Below, piece after piece: positions 28,055 to 38,006 of a DNA stretch of 40,683 nt. The DNA comes from a virus. The DNA lies in IMG/VR virus record IMGVR_UViG_3300028025_001187, positions 1 through 40,683 of that record; one strand, 5' to 3'. Both the position numbers and the translations under genes were made by a program. The notes below the pieces were generated by a model. It was not told where the DNA came from. It worked only from the letters and a program-made list of their open reading frames with translations, and did not search any database. Every line of letters starts with the position of its first letter. Positions within the stretch are counted from its first letter, which is position 1.

Positions 28055-29260
28055 TTATATTCCGCCTGCGCGGTCTCGTGCTAATGCCCCGCTGGTTACT
28101 CCAGACTGACCACCAAAGGTAGCCTTCTCAAGTCCAGTAACTTTCTGGCGTTGCTTGCGTGCTTCAGCTTGACCTGTAAGTTTGAATACTTCTGATTCTG
28201 CGATTGTTTGGTTATACGGTGATTGGCCGTATATTGATGCCAACTCTGAACCACGCTGTAATCCTGCGCCGATTGCAGAGTAACCTTCAGTAGCTGATGC
28301 CTTATCTACACCATACTTCTGCAGTTCTTCTGCTCTTTTAAGGCTAGTTGTAAGTCCAGATTGCATTGCAGCGCCACCGATTTCAGCAGCAGTTACCTTG
28401 CTCTGAATACTCTTGAGAGCGTTCTTAGGATCAAGAGCATAAGCCAAGATATCTCCATTAGTAATATCAGGGTAAAAACTCTTTAATGCCTTGGAAACTT
28501 CTGGATTAGCGTTGACTACACGATCCTTGGCAGTAATAATTCTATTTTCTAACTCTGTTGAAGATACATCATTAGCAAGGAGGGATTCAAACCCAACTTG
28601 TCTACCAGTTTCATCCTTTGTGTAATAGGATTCTGGCAGATCGTAGTTACGCATAACATTCTGATATTGATCTTCAAGTGCTACGTAATCTGCTGGGCTA
28701 AGAGCTGCCAGTCCTTTAGAAAGTCTTACCTCGTTAGCCTTGAAGCGATCTTTATATTCTTGAGTTCCACGTAGTCGAAGCGCAAACTCTGATGGAGGAG
28801 TGCCATCTGTAAGTAGGTTAGATATGCTATCTACTAGTGAACCTAGCCCTAATGGCTGAAACTCCATCTTGAGGATATTAAATGCGCTAAGGCGTTCTGC
28901 TGTCTTTTCAGCCTCTGTAATTTTATCCAAGTAATCCTTGGTGTACTTTTCAATATCAAAGGCATCTATTGCTTCTTTACCTTTTTTAACGGGATCAAGT
29001 TCTTGCACATCTTTGTCAGATCCAGCAAAGGTTCCATCGTCGTCAACGTTACTTGTTGTGCTGTTATTCTGGTCAACAGTATTGCCAGATGGTCCAGTAA
29101 CTCCTGCGACTACACCAGCCTGGAGTCCACCTTGTGGGCCAACTGCTGCTGAATCTGTCTTTGAATCAGATGGTGTAGAGATATTGAGTATCTTCTTTTC
29201 TTCATCTGTCAAAGGTTGGCCAGATTGTAATTTTCTAAGTGCTGTTCTTGAGTCGGCCAT
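28055..29260 (-). CDS. Putative internal virion protein, 401 aa
   Basis: Mostly helical with a disordered Gly/Ser/Asp-rich region near residues 45-85. It opens with RTALRKLQSGQPLTDEEKKIL, then long helices (IEKYTKDYLDKITEAEKTAE and NIIDVFA-like segments) with regular charge patterns. It has no known enzyme motif. It is one of three large proteins between portal and scaffold, the usual place for internal virion proteins that leave the head on infection. Identity is inferred from position and predicted helices. Confidence 0.5.
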   Translation of the reverse strand: MADSRTALRKLQSGQPLTDEEKKILNISTPSDSKTDSAAVGPQGGLQAGVVAGVTGPSGNTVDQNNSTTSNVDDDGTFAGSDKDVQELDPVKKGKEAIDAFDIEKYTKDYLDKITEAEKTAERLSAFNILKMEFQPLGLGSLVDSISNLLTDGTPPSEFALRLRGTQEYKDRFKANEVRLSKGLAALSPADYVALEDQYQNVMRNYDLPESYYTKDETGRQVGFESLLANDVSSTELENRIITAKDRVVNANPEVSKALKSFYPDITNGDILAYALDPKNALKSIQSKVTAAEIGGAAMQSGLTTSLKRAEELQKYGVDKASATEGYSAIGAGLQRGSELASIYGQSPYNQTIAESEVFKLTGQAEARKQRQKVTGLEKATFGGQSGVTSGALARDRAGGI

Positions 29261-29262
29261 AG

Positions 29263-30174
29263 TTACCCCATAAATCCAAAGTCTTTGAGCACGGTAGAGG
29301 CAACAGTTGCTGCATCATTACGTGCATTATTTGTATACTGCCAACGTGGATCTTTACGTAGCTCTTTCTCAAATTCATAAATTGACTTAGTTCCAACCTT
29401 GCCATCAGGCAGGGTGTAGGCAAGTGCATTACGAACCTTTGGATCAAATAGATCAATACCAGTATCTGGTATTTCAAGGATGCTACTCATTGACTGGATG
29501 TATGGATCAGCCAAAGTCTTTAAGTTAATACCAGCCTTAATCTTATCTGCTAAGGCAGGGAAGGCTTCTGCTGCGCTTTCACGCAAGGCATTAAAGGCAG
29601 TATTCTCATCAATAGTTCCAGCAGCAATGCCATTAGCATAGCTAGTTGCAGCACTATCAGATAGAAGTAATCCATTATCTGTAGCAAAGTTCTTGAGGGC
29701 TACGAAGTATTTTCCTGATGGACCTTCTGGTATTGCAAGCGTATTAACTTCCTGCTTACCGGCAAGAACATCTGCCTTTACCTTGTTTTCAATCCATAAC
29801 TTAGGATCTTCGCCATTGGCTGTAAGGTATTCGGTTTTAATAAGTTCACCGTTTTTATAGGTGTACTTGATTGTGCTCTTGCTTTTACCCTTTTCAGACT
29901 TATACTGAGCAGTAACTGCTGGTAGCCAAGTCTTTAATTCTGTAGAGTTAGCATCTCTGCCCTTGTACTTTTGAAAGATTGTGTTGATGTAGTCAGCAAG
30001 AGTCGAAGCCGGAGGGATATTGGAAGATACCTGTGTGCTTGTATAAACGCCAGACTTCTTTGGCTTTTCTGTTATTACTTCAGGCAATGCTGCCACTGCA
30101 GCATCATATGCCTCTTGGGTGATTTTACCTGCTGCTAATTGTTCATCAAGAAATTTTGTATTTTTGGTACTCAC
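29263..30174 (-). CDS. Putative internal virion protein, 303 aa
   Basis: Helical, Lys/Asp-rich, with an N-terminal segment TKFLDEQLAAGKITQEAYDA resembling short repeats found in ejected phage proteins, and a C-terminal conserved-looking end (DPRWQYTNNARNDAATVAS). No membrane or Cys. Together with its neighbours it forms a block of three proteins between portal and scaffold. It probably forms part of a head core or ejection channel; no direct homology is recognised. Confidence 0.5.
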   Translation of the reverse strand: MSTKNTKFLDEQLAAGKITQEAYDAAVAALPEVITEKPKKSGVYTSTQVSSNIPPASTLADYINTIFQKYKGRDANSTELKTWLPAVTAQYKSEKGKSKSTIKYTYKNGELIKTEYLTANGEDPKLWIENKVKADVLAGKQEVNTLAIPEGPSGKYFVALKNFATDNGLLLSDSAATSYANGIAAGTIDENTAFNALRESAAEAFPALADKIKAGINLKTLADPYIQSMSSILEIPDTGIDLFDPKVRNALAYTLPDGKVGTKSIYEFEKELRKDPRWQYTNNARNDAATVASTVLKDFGFMG

Positions 30175-33100
30175 TTAGGCTCCTTCGGCGTTAAATACTT
30201 ATCAGTAATAAGATCTTGACTTAGGAATCTCTCATAGAATGGACCAAAGCCTATTGGATCATCAGTTTTCAATTTCTTAACAATAGAATCATAGGCAATA
30301 CGAATGTCAATGTTAGACTTTGCATCAATGGATCGAGCACTCCTACTTAGAAGTTCTTGGGCATACTTTTTGCGAATATCAAAGTATACTTCAAGACTCT
30401 TAAAGGTTGCAGAATCTTTATTATCTTTACGATAGTCTGGATCATTTAGGATCTTTGAAAGTCCATAGATAATTCTGTTTGTTTTAGATCCATCTGAATC
30501 CAAATAATCATCATACCAAGGTGTCTGAGCAAATTGACCAGTTTTTTCATCAAGGATAAACTCACCCTTTGCATCCTTTTGGCGTGAGAATTCAGAAAGT
30601 TTTATTTCCTTATACGCCTTAAGATCTTCTGCACCCTTTTGGGTAATTGAAGATAATCCTCTAGCAGCAAGTTGTGCATCAATCTCGTCCATAACTTCGC
30701 CATACTGAATCCAGCCAATTTCAGCTTCATTCTTCTTGCGTGCTTCTGCTGGGCTAATTGGCTCTAAGAATTTCTGTGGTGAATCAGCCGATATCTTATT
30801 ATTGTAAAGCCACTTGTAAGCAGCGTCTGAAAACTTATATCCTTCTTTCTCATTGACCACAAAGCCAATGAGTTTAGGTTCGATACTTGATAACTCCGAA
30901 AGAAGAGGTCCATACTTTTTAATATTCTTTACAGCACCAACTGTATAATCTACCTTAGCAGGGTTAGATGATGTGCTTGCTGTAAAGGCAAAGTATTCTG
31001 GAAAGTCTTTAAGGAATTTAGCATCTGCATCCATACCGTAGAGTTGCTTATACTCACGAGACTTTTGGATGTAGTACTGATAAGGGCTATCAAATCGTGG
31101 AGCAAAAGGTAGGATAAGGTTTGCTGCAATACGCAACTTCCAATAATCCTTAGTTTTCTGCATAATTTCTTTTGCAGTAGGTGGCTTAGTACCGTTTTTC
31201 TTTGCGTTAACCATCTCTGTACTAAAGATAAGGCTATATGACTTAGCAAACTGAGCATCATCTAACTCTTTGTTTGCTGCAATAGACTTCTGTACCCAAG
31301 CAGGAAGGAAGTTGGAAGCAACATTTTTTGATGCACCATATGGTAAAGCCCACTTAAAAGCCTCTTCAAGATCTGGCTTGTCTTTGACAATCTCAGAAAT
31401 TGGAGCTGCAATATATGGCCCTACTGGGAAGATATCACTAGCAATGTTTGGGTTGCCCTTGTTGTAAAGAACATCCATACCACCTTGGAATATGATATCT
31501 AAAGATTGCTTTGGGATACCCATTTGGGTAAGTGAATCCATACCAGGTATACCCTGAAAACCCTTTGGGGCTGATATCCAGATTACATCACTACCAGAAG
31601 TCTGACCTTCCGGAACTGGATTGCCATCTTGATCAGTAACTAAACCTGCACGATTAGGTGATTGCCAAATCATATAACCACGATTAAGAATTGCTGGATT
31701 TGCTACAGAAAACTTAAGCCAAGTCTTGTAAGCGTTTTCTTGTGCTGAAAAGAATGGGCTAATAAACTTCATTGCTCCGGCAAGATTGCTTCGACGTTCA
31801 ATATTAAACAATATGCCCTTCATATCGCGCACTGCTACCTTATGCGAAGCTGACATAATGGCTTCTTGGTCTGCTGGTGTAAGTTTGTCGCCTTTAAGTC
31901 CAGAAACAATATCAATCCGACGACGTGCTTCCTGTCGGTATAGCTGAATATAGAGTGGATTTCTAGCCCAAGCATCTTCAGGAAGTTGAGCAAGAAACTT
32001 AAACGCTCCGTTGATGAAGTTTTTAACAGTTAACCTTGAACCATTAGAAACTGCTTCTTCAAGAATGTGACCGTGAATAACAGGCAGTGTTGTTGGGTCC
32101 TTAAATGCTGAACGTAAATCATTTGCTGTAACTTCACGGATATTTGTACGTAGACCTGATGATTCAGGTAGATACTGATCTAGGAAGCGACTAATTTTAG
32201 TAACATATTCTGCTGATTCTTCTGTATTAATGGCAAGACGTTTGCGTAGAATACGACCATCAGGCGATCCTGCCAACCATCGAGAAATATCATCAACACT
32301 TTCACCGGCAACGAGTCGTCTAACTACCTCTGAGTTACCAAACTGCTGGCGCAGGGTCTGCGCCCACTGTTCAAAGTAACCAGGATCTGTTGGTTTTACA
32401 ATACCGTAACCTCTAGATTGTAAAGCGCGACCAAACATATCGGAATTACTGTCTACCATACGCTGGAATGAGTTAGCAGATGATGCAGTTCTACGGAACA
32501 TCTCACCTAAAGGTCCACCAAAGGCATCATATAGTTCATATCTAGTACCATCACTAGCAACAACCTCAAAAGATCCTGTACCAATACGCTTCTTAGGCTC
32601 AACAGTTCCTACACGGTTGATAATCTCGTTGTAGTGATTGTAAACTGCAAGTTTTTCTTCTTGAAGTAACCTAAGTGTATTAAGTTCACCCATAGCATCT
32701 AGGTCATCTGGCTTAAGTGATATACGTGCCTCTAGTTCAGCCATTCTTGTCTTAAGTTCATTGAGTTCACGAGTGACTATATTGGCTGATTCCTGAACTT
32801 TCTTGATTGTCATACCATCAAACTTAGGCAAATAGCGGTCAATCAAACGAGTAGGCTCTTTTACTGTATTGTAAATGAAGTTTCCAAGTCCTGGACCAAG
32901 GTGACGTAGTGTTGTCATAGCGCCAACTGAAGATGCAATACGAGCTTGTGAATCAATACCGTTACGAATTGTATATCCTAAGCGGATAAGTACTGCTGCC
33001 TTAAATAGATCCTGGAAAGCATCTGCTACGTTAAATACTGGGTTAGTTAGATTGCCCTTCATCTTAAGGAAGAAGTTTGCATTTTCACGAAGGAGGCGAT

Positions 33101-34913
33101 CTAATACTTCAAAATCCATAATAGGCAGAAAGTTGCCAGTTTGAGATTCAAGTTGTGGGATTTTAAGGATTGAACCATCGGTGTCTACCATAAAGCCTCT
33201 GTCTTTAATAGAGGCTAGAGCAGATCTGCGACCTAAAGAAAAATTCTTATAGATCTCATCTGCTCTTTCTACGTCCACACCGTGCTTTATAGCAAGAGCA
33301 CGTACTGCTGTACTTTCGATAGCAATAGCAGCAATCTGACGATCTTCAGGCGTTAATGCCTTCATATAATTGTCTAATAATTTGTTTGCTTCATCATCTG
33401 TAAGAGCACCAAGGCGACGTAGATTTGCAGGTGTAACTCCAGCGATTGCATCAGATGGGCGAAGTCGCTCTAAAGTTGCTACTACTTCACGGAAAGAATC
33501 TGCATCATTGAAGTCAATAATACCTGCTGGACGCTCACCAAGACCCCAAGAGATCTTTTGATATAGGCGATGGAAAGGTGTTGGCTGGAAAACTTCAATA
33601 TTTGCAGTTCCAACATTTTGATCGTAAAAACGAATAGAACGTGACTTGGCTACAAAGTCTTCTACACCTTGTGCAAGGTAACCAGTTGTACGTCTAAGTG
33701 CTCCGCCACCTTCGCCTAGAGTCATCATCTTTGCAAATGTTTCATCTGACTTAAGTAGAGCATTATAGTTTGCTAACGCATCATCTATTACTGATGGTGA
33801 ATCATTTAGAAATGGAATCATTCCGGCTTCATCTGGAGCAGCAAATAGTTTCCACTCATCAACAGCAGATATATCTCCACGCGCCACTGTGAGAGCATCG
33901 CTCATATCAGCTCTAAGTGCAGCTAAATCATCTAGCGCCTTTGGATCGCCCATTGCTGAACGAAGGATAAGAGCTGTTTGGTCAACCTGATCTGACTGAC
34001 CTAATAGGTGAGCAAGAAGTGCTGGCTGATTTGATGATCGAACTAAAGGATGGTTCAAAGCATAGACTGAATCGTTAGCAGTAAAATCATCTAGTACTTT
34101 AGTGAAACGATTTTCTACACCATACTGAGCCTTGGTAATATCTTCTGCTGCTTTAGCAACATCATCTGCTGTTTTTAGTGAACCTTTAACTGCTGCACTT
34201 GCAGCAGCTACCTTTAATCCCTTTGCAGCGCCAAGAGTTACATCGCCAACAAAGAGTGCTGTAGTGTCAAGAAATCCAGATTGTACTTTACCCCAGGCAC
34301 TTTGATTAAATGCCATATCACGTTCACGTGGATCATAGATATTAAACTTTGGATCAAAAATTAAACGCACATTTTGAGAAACAGCCTGACCGAATGTAAT
34401 AGGTCCTACTGTTTTCTTTTCACCAGTAACAGGATCTATAATTTCCTGTGATTCATTTACTGCTCGGTAGGCTTTCTTCCAGTCATTAGGATCAAAGAAA
34501 CTTGCCGTGCCACCAAAGGTACCTGTTTGAACCAAGTTAAATGTTGCTGCTGGTTCACGAATGTACTCTTGGTTGATCTCATTGATCTTTTCAAGAGTAG
34601 TTTGTAGTCCAGGAACTTTCATAATAGCTCCGCCTGCTGAAGCAAGTGGACGAACTATGTTCTTCTGGCTTTCGTTCCAGGCAGACTTAAATGGTTTTAC
34701 AAAGCCATTGTAATCTTCATCATCGTTCCAAGGAGCAGTTCCAATGTCGTATGCCATCTTTGCGACACCACCAACACCGTAGGCAAGATCTACTCCAAAC
34801 TTGCCAACATTTTCTACAAGTTTGCCTGTTGTCTCAAGCCCAGTTCCAACACCTTTAACTACACTTGTGGCTACGTCGCCAATTCGATTCCATATACTCA
34901 CTACATATTCCAC
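30171..34913 (-). CDS. Giant putative internal virion or ejection protein, 1580 aa
   Basis: Largest gene of the window. The N terminus has hydrophobic, Gly-rich, amphipathic stretches (VVKGVGTGLETTGKLVENVG, then FGVDLAYGVGGVAKMAYDIG), which could insert into membranes. The rest is long and mostly helical, with no obvious protease or lysozyme motif. A segment (MKFISPFFSAQENAYKTWLK) is typical of large virion proteins of marine and freshwater phages. It lies between portal and capsid instead of after the tail genes, unlike a tape measure, so an ejected internal core protein is a better guess. It overlaps its neighbour by 13 bases. Confidence 0.6.
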   Translation of the reverse strand: MEYVVSIWNRIGDVATSVVKGVGTGLETTGKLVENVGKFGVDLAYGVGGVAKMAYDIGTAPWNDDEDYNGFVKPFKSAWNESQKNIVRPLASAGGAIMKVPGLQTTLEKINEINQEYIREPAATFNLVQTGTFGGTASFFDPNDWKKAYRAVNESQEIIDPVTGEKKTVGPITFGQAVSQNVRLIFDPKFNIYDPRERDMAFNQSAWGKVQSGFLDTTALFVGDVTLGAAKGLKVAAASAAVKGSLKTADDVAKAAEDITKAQYGVENRFTKVLDDFTANDSVYALNHPLVRSSNQPALLAHLLGQSDQVDQTALILRSAMGDPKALDDLAALRADMSDALTVARGDISAVDEWKLFAAPDEAGMIPFLNDSPSVIDDALANYNALLKSDETFAKMMTLGEGGGALRRTTGYLAQGVEDFVAKSRSIRFYDQNVGTANIEVFQPTPFHRLYQKISWGLGERPAGIIDFNDADSFREVVATLERLRPSDAIAGVTPANLRRLGALTDDEANKLLDNYMKALTPEDRQIAAIAIESTAVRALAIKHGVDVERADEIYKNFSLGRRSALASIKDRGFMVDTDGSILKIPQLESQTGNFLPIMDFEVLDRLLRENANFFLKMKGNLTNPVFNVADAFQDLFKAAVLIRLGYTIRNGIDSQARIASSVGAMTTLRHLGPGLGNFIYNTVKEPTRLIDRYLPKFDGMTIKKVQESANIVTRELNELKTRMAELEARISLKPDDLDAMGELNTLRLLQEEKLAVYNHYNEIINRVGTVEPKKRIGTGSFEVVASDGTRYELYDAFGGPLGEMFRRTASSANSFQRMVDSNSDMFGRALQSRGYGIVKPTDPGYFEQWAQTLRQQFGNSEVVRRLVAGESVDDISRWLAGSPDGRILRKRLAINTEESAEYVTKISRFLDQYLPESSGLRTNIREVTANDLRSAFKDPTTLPVIHGHILEEAVSNGSRLTVKNFINGAFKFLAQLPEDAWARNPLYIQLYRQEARRRIDIVSGLKGDKLTPADQEAIMSASHKVAVRDMKGILFNIERRSNLAGAMKFISPFFSAQENAYKTWLKFSVANPAILNRGYMIWQSPNRAGLVTDQDGNPVPEGQTSGSDVIWISAPKGFQGIPGMDSLTQMGIPKQSLDIIFQGGMDVLYNKGNPNIASDIFPVGPYIAAPISEIVKDKPDLEEAFKWALPYGASKNVASNFLPAWVQKSIAANKELDDAQFAKSYSLIFSTEMVNAKKNGTKPPTAKEIMQKTKDYWKLRIAANLILPFAPRFDSPYQYYIQKSREYKQLYGMDADAKFLKDFPEYFAFTASTSSNPAKVDYTVGAVKNIKKYGPLLSELSSIEPKLIGFVVNEKEGYKFSDAAYKWLYNNKISADSPQKFLEPISPAEARKKNEAEIGWIQYGEVMDEIDAQLAARGLSSITQKGAEDLKAYKEIKLSEFSRQKDAKGEFILDEKTGQFAQTPWYDDYLDSDGSKTNRIIYGLSKILNDPDYRKDNKDSATFKSLEVYFDIRKKYAQELLSRSARSIDAKSNIDIRIAYDSIVKKLKTDDPIGFGPFYERFLSQDLITDKYLTPKEPK

Positions 34914-35320
34914 AACTGCTTGATAATTGCACGTGTCTCTGGAGATGTATCTGGCAAGTCTGCTACATATGCCAATACTGGCTTAGCTGCTTGAATTGCT
35001 GCACGGAAGTTTGTATCATCTTCCTTACGCATTTGTAGCGCTTCTGATCCTGCGCCAGGACCTCGATCAATACCTGTGGTGATTGGTTCGTCCTTAAATT
35101 CTGTCTCAGCATAAAGCGGTGTAAGAGGTGCTGATTTTGACATTACCTCTGATGCTGGTATCGAACCAGGTGATTTAGCGAGTGGAGCGCCGGACTTAAT
35201 AGCCTCTGTCTCAACACCTTCGCCATAGGCAATAGAACCCATTTGTAAATTATCTGTACGCGTGGCATATTTGCCAGGACCTGCTGGACCAGCCAATGGA
35301 TTCATTGGTGCTGTTGTCAT
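34901..35320 (-). CDS. Hypothetical virion protein, 139 aa
   Basis: I chose the start at 35320 (TTAPMNPLAGPAGPG), which overlaps the upstream stop by ATGA. The product is Pro/Gly/Ala-rich and probably largely disordered, with a helical C terminus (NFRAAIQAAKPVLAYVADLP) that ends in AIIKQLWNM. No known family. It sits between the portal and the giant internal protein, so it may help connector assembly or DNA ejection. Confidence 0.5.
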   Translation of the reverse strand: MTTAPMNPLAGPAGPGKYATRTDNLQMGSIAYGEGVETEAIKSGAPLAKSPGSIPASEVMSKSAPLTPLYAETEFKDEPITTGIDRGPGAGSEALQMRKEDDTNFRAAIQAAKPVLAYVADLPDTSPETRAIIKQLWNM

Positions 35321-35538
35321 CGGTCCTCCTCTAAAGTCTCTAAGTCTTGCGCCATCTTTTCCCAAGCCTGATTAGTTTCAGTCTTATGGTTAGAATGGTA
35401 AATACTTAATTCATATAATGATTCAAAGAATCCTGATAGAACCTGCGTAAAGTTAAACGCAGCTTCTGCGATTATTACTACAAAATCGGAAGAGCGTATA
35501 GGACGACGTATTCTGTTATTGTCCATCGCCCTATACAC
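35317..35538 (-). CDS. Hypothetical protein, 73 aa
   Basis: Basic N terminus (DNNRIRRPIRSS), a hydrophobic helix (FVVIIAEAAFNFTQVLSGFF) and an acidic C-terminal helix (WEKMAQDLETLEEDR). The hydrophobic part is borderline for a membrane span. An in-frame start at 35526 (MDNNRIRRP) is also possible. Ends in an ATGA overlap. It may be a small late membrane or assembly protein; the function is unknown. Confidence 0.5.
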   Translation of the reverse strand: MYRAMDNNRIRRPIRSSDFVVIIAEAAFNFTQVLSGFFESLYELSIYHSNHKTETNQAWEKMAQDLETLEEDR

Positions 35539-35553
35539 CTTCCATCAAAATAA

Positions 35554-35694
35554 TTAACCCTTTTTTACTGATGTTCCCTTGCGAGCTTTTGCCATCATAC
35601 CGAAAAAAACCTTGCCGCCTTTTGGCTTAGAGGTATCCTTCTTGCCTTCTACAGGCGTTGACATTGGCGCCTTAGCGCGTGATCCCTTGTTCAT
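35554..35694 (-). CDS. Small Lys/Gly-rich basic protein, 46 aa
   Basis: A short gene between portal and 35317-35538 that is too small for many gene finders. The product is basic throughout (NKGSRAKAPMSTPVEGKKDT then KGGKVFFGMMAKARKGTSVK), with no Cys. It resembles the run of small basic proteins in 24627-25464 and might bind DNA in the head. A GGGAGGTG site precedes the start, which supports it as a real gene. Confidence 0.55.
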   Translation of the reverse strand: MNKGSRAKAPMSTPVEGKKDTSKPKGGKVFFGMMAKARKGTSVKKG

Positions 35695-35711
35695 ATTTAC
35701 ACCTCCCTCAC

Positions 35712-37475
35712 TTATGCTGCGCCGGTAATACCAGCGAGTAGTTGTGCTATATCTGGACGTTGACCAGCAGCAGGGGCCGAACCAGCTTGTGTTTGTGGAG
35801 GTTGCTGCGAGGCAGGGGCGGGGGCCGCACCTGCTGCTGGAATCTGTTGCTCCATACCTGGTGCCATAGGTGGCATCTCTGGGCTTGGTGCTGGTGGCGC
35901 TTCTGGTGTAAACGCTTTTTCGATAATGTTTTCTAGGGCTTGTCCCTTTTGGCGACCTTGGATAACAGTTGCGATACGGCTGATAATCTCTGAAGGGTCT
36001 TGGCCTTGCGCCGCGAGTGACGGTATCGCCTGTGCATACTGAGCAAGAGCAACCCGCAAAGAATCGCGCATTTCTTCAATGTCAACACGTTGTTCCTCCT
36101 GCGTAACGTTAAGATCCATTGGGATCTCACGACGTACATAGTCGCGTGATACGAGTTTATCTGAACGCATCTGTAGCAAAGCAATGATGGCACGGTTAGG
36201 GTCCATACCAGACATAATTCCGTAGCGTACATCTACGCCATATTCACCCTTGATATCGCGTGATGGGATGTACTTGAGTACATAAGGTGTTCCATCGTCG
36301 CTTCCCTTAATAGTCTTAGGGATACCGCCAAATACCTTCTCGTCTGCTTCAAAGCAGAGAGATACAAGTTCTGTAAATAGTCGAGCAAACTGTGCTTGTG
36401 CTGCCTTGATCTGTGTATCAAAGCCAGCCTGTAGAGCTTGAACTCCACGACCTGTAACAACAGATGCGTTAATTTCACCAGAACGTGATTCTGGGTAACG
36501 AGCACCAAGACGTAGTTCACGCTCAAGAACGCCGGACTCTGTAAAGACTCCAGGTGGTAGTTCTAGCGGTACACGACGGATGCCTTGTGGATTAGCAGAG
36601 CGCATAATTGCATCCGGTCCAAGTGCCAACTCTTGCACATCTTGTGGGATAGCAATAGGTGCTTGGATAGATTTTTCAGCAGCTTGGATCTGCAAGATGG
36701 CAAAGCGAGCACGGGCCAGTTGGACTGAGAGTACATCATCAAACTGACCACGTGCTTCGCCATCCAAGGAGGAACGCATAACGGTACGTGCCATACACTT
36801 ACCAAGAATGTTTGGCGTTGAAGATAGAACTAGGTTCTTGCGTTCAGGAAGATATAGCAAATCCTGGTCTTTGTCGTGATATCGAACCATTGATACATAA
36901 GGAGAAGATAACTGATACTGGTTGCGACCTAGGATCTGATCGTAAAACTCTGGATACTGTGATGCAAGCGATTCAGCATCGGTAACAATAACCTGAGTAA
37001 CAGATAGAGTTCTGCCATAACGATCTAGTTCTGGATAAACACCAAATGGGTTAAGCATACGGATACGAGGATTATTATCATCGTAATCCATCTCAACCAT
37101 ACCAACACATATACCGTAGGTATTATACCAATCGGCTGCTGTATACATCTGGAGCTGTAGATCAGAGTTTGCGACATAGAAATTGGCAATACGCGTGCGA
37201 GTATCTGCACCCTTACGTGCTGCATCAGAAACCATATTGGTTGCTGAACAGTTAAAGGATGGCAGTGGCGCCATTGCTTCTGCTAAGTCACGGGCTGCTA
37301 CGTCAATAAAGTTAGCAACGAGAGGCTTTGGATAGTCCTCTGAAAACATCGAAGGAAATACCTTGGAGATATCTCCTTGACGTACCGAAAGCACATCACG
37401 CATACGCTGGTCACGCGCTGCTGAACGCGTGCGTAGGCGCGATAACTTCGCGTCAACTTCTTTGACTGATAACAA
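35712..37475 (-). CDS. Portal protein, 587 aa
   Basis: Portals are 12-subunit rings through which DNA enters and leaves the head. Positions after the terminase and before the scaffold-capsid block fit. Features include the N-terminal wing, VAARDLAEAMAPLPSFNCSA and GVYPELDRYGRTLSVTQVIV, a long helical stem region, VTGRGVQALQAGFDTQIKAA, and a Pro/Ala-rich C-terminal tail (EAPPAPSPEMPPMAPG). The length is typical for podovirus-like portals. The tail is disordered. It probably contacts the tail adaptor and the large internal proteins. Confidence 0.85.
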   Translation of the reverse strand: MLSVKEVDAKLSRLRTRSAARDQRMRDVLSVRQGDISKVFPSMFSEDYPKPLVANFIDVAARDLAEAMAPLPSFNCSATNMVSDAARKGADTRTRIANFYVANSDLQLQMYTAADWYNTYGICVGMVEMDYDDNNPRIRMLNPFGVYPELDRYGRTLSVTQVIVTDAESLASQYPEFYDQILGRNQYQLSSPYVSMVRYHDKDQDLLYLPERKNLVLSSTPNILGKCMARTVMRSSLDGEARGQFDDVLSVQLARARFAILQIQAAEKSIQAPIAIPQDVQELALGPDAIMRSANPQGIRRVPLELPPGVFTESGVLERELRLGARYPESRSGEINASVVTGRGVQALQAGFDTQIKAAQAQFARLFTELVSLCFEADEKVFGGIPKTIKGSDDGTPYVLKYIPSRDIKGEYGVDVRYGIMSGMDPNRAIIALLQMRSDKLVSRDYVRREIPMDLNVTQEEQRVDIEEMRDSLRVALAQYAQAIPSLAAQGQDPSEIISRIATVIQGRQKGQALENIIEKAFTPEAPPAPSPEMPPMAPGMEQQIPAAGAAPAPASQQPPQTQAGSAPAAGQRPDIAQLLAGITGAA

Positions 37476-37502
37476 TGGAACTCCTAATAACGGGGAAACT
37501 AA

Positions 37503-37982
37503 TTACTTCTTCTTTGTAGCCTTAGTTTGTGCTGCTTTTAAGACTGGCTTAATAGGTCCACCCTTTGCAAGCATACGCTTTGCAGGCTTGGCAGATGATG
37601 CTTTTGCTGACTTAACGGGTGATGCCTTCTTAACAACAGCCTTTTTCTTAGCGGCTGTGTTGGCGCGAGAGCGTCGCATCATATCTTCCATATCCATCTT
37701 GGAGGTTTTCTTTTCAACGCCAGCACCATACTTTGCTTGGTACTTTGCCATTTCATCAACTTGCTTTTTGATAGACTTTTGAGGAATACCTAGTTTACGA
37801 GCTGCTGCATAAAGACGAGAAGGATTTTCAAATCTATCCTTACGTGTCTCTGTTGTTTCGTCAGTGCTTACAAAAAAGTTTTCAAACTTGTCAGCGTTTG
37901 TTCTGCCACTAAACTTGTATCCACCAACACCGCCAACTTTAGGGAAGGCTCCCTTTGGCTTGCTTAATTTCTTTGGTGCCAT
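37503..37982 (-). CDS. Basic late protein, 159 aa
   Basis: The N-terminal 50 residues are Lys/Gly-rich (PKKLSKPKGAFPKVGGVGGY). The middle has helical segments (RLYAAARKLGIPQKSIKKQV), and the C-terminal third is a run of Lys/Ala/Ser repeats (KKAVVKKASPVKSAKASSAK). Likely a DNA-binding or packaging-associated protein between the terminase and portal genes. It resembles histone-like tails. No enzyme motif. Confidence 0.55.
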   Translation of the reverse strand: MAPKKLSKPKGAFPKVGGVGGYKFSGRTNADKFENFFVSTDETTETRKDRFENPSRLYAAARKLGIPQKSIKKQVDEMAKYQAKYGAGVEKKTSKMDMEDMMRRSRANTAAKKKAVVKKASPVKSAKASSAKPAKRMLAKGGPIKPVLKAAQTKATKKK

Positions 37983-38006
37983 CTTTATTCTCCTTGGTTG
38001 GTAAAA

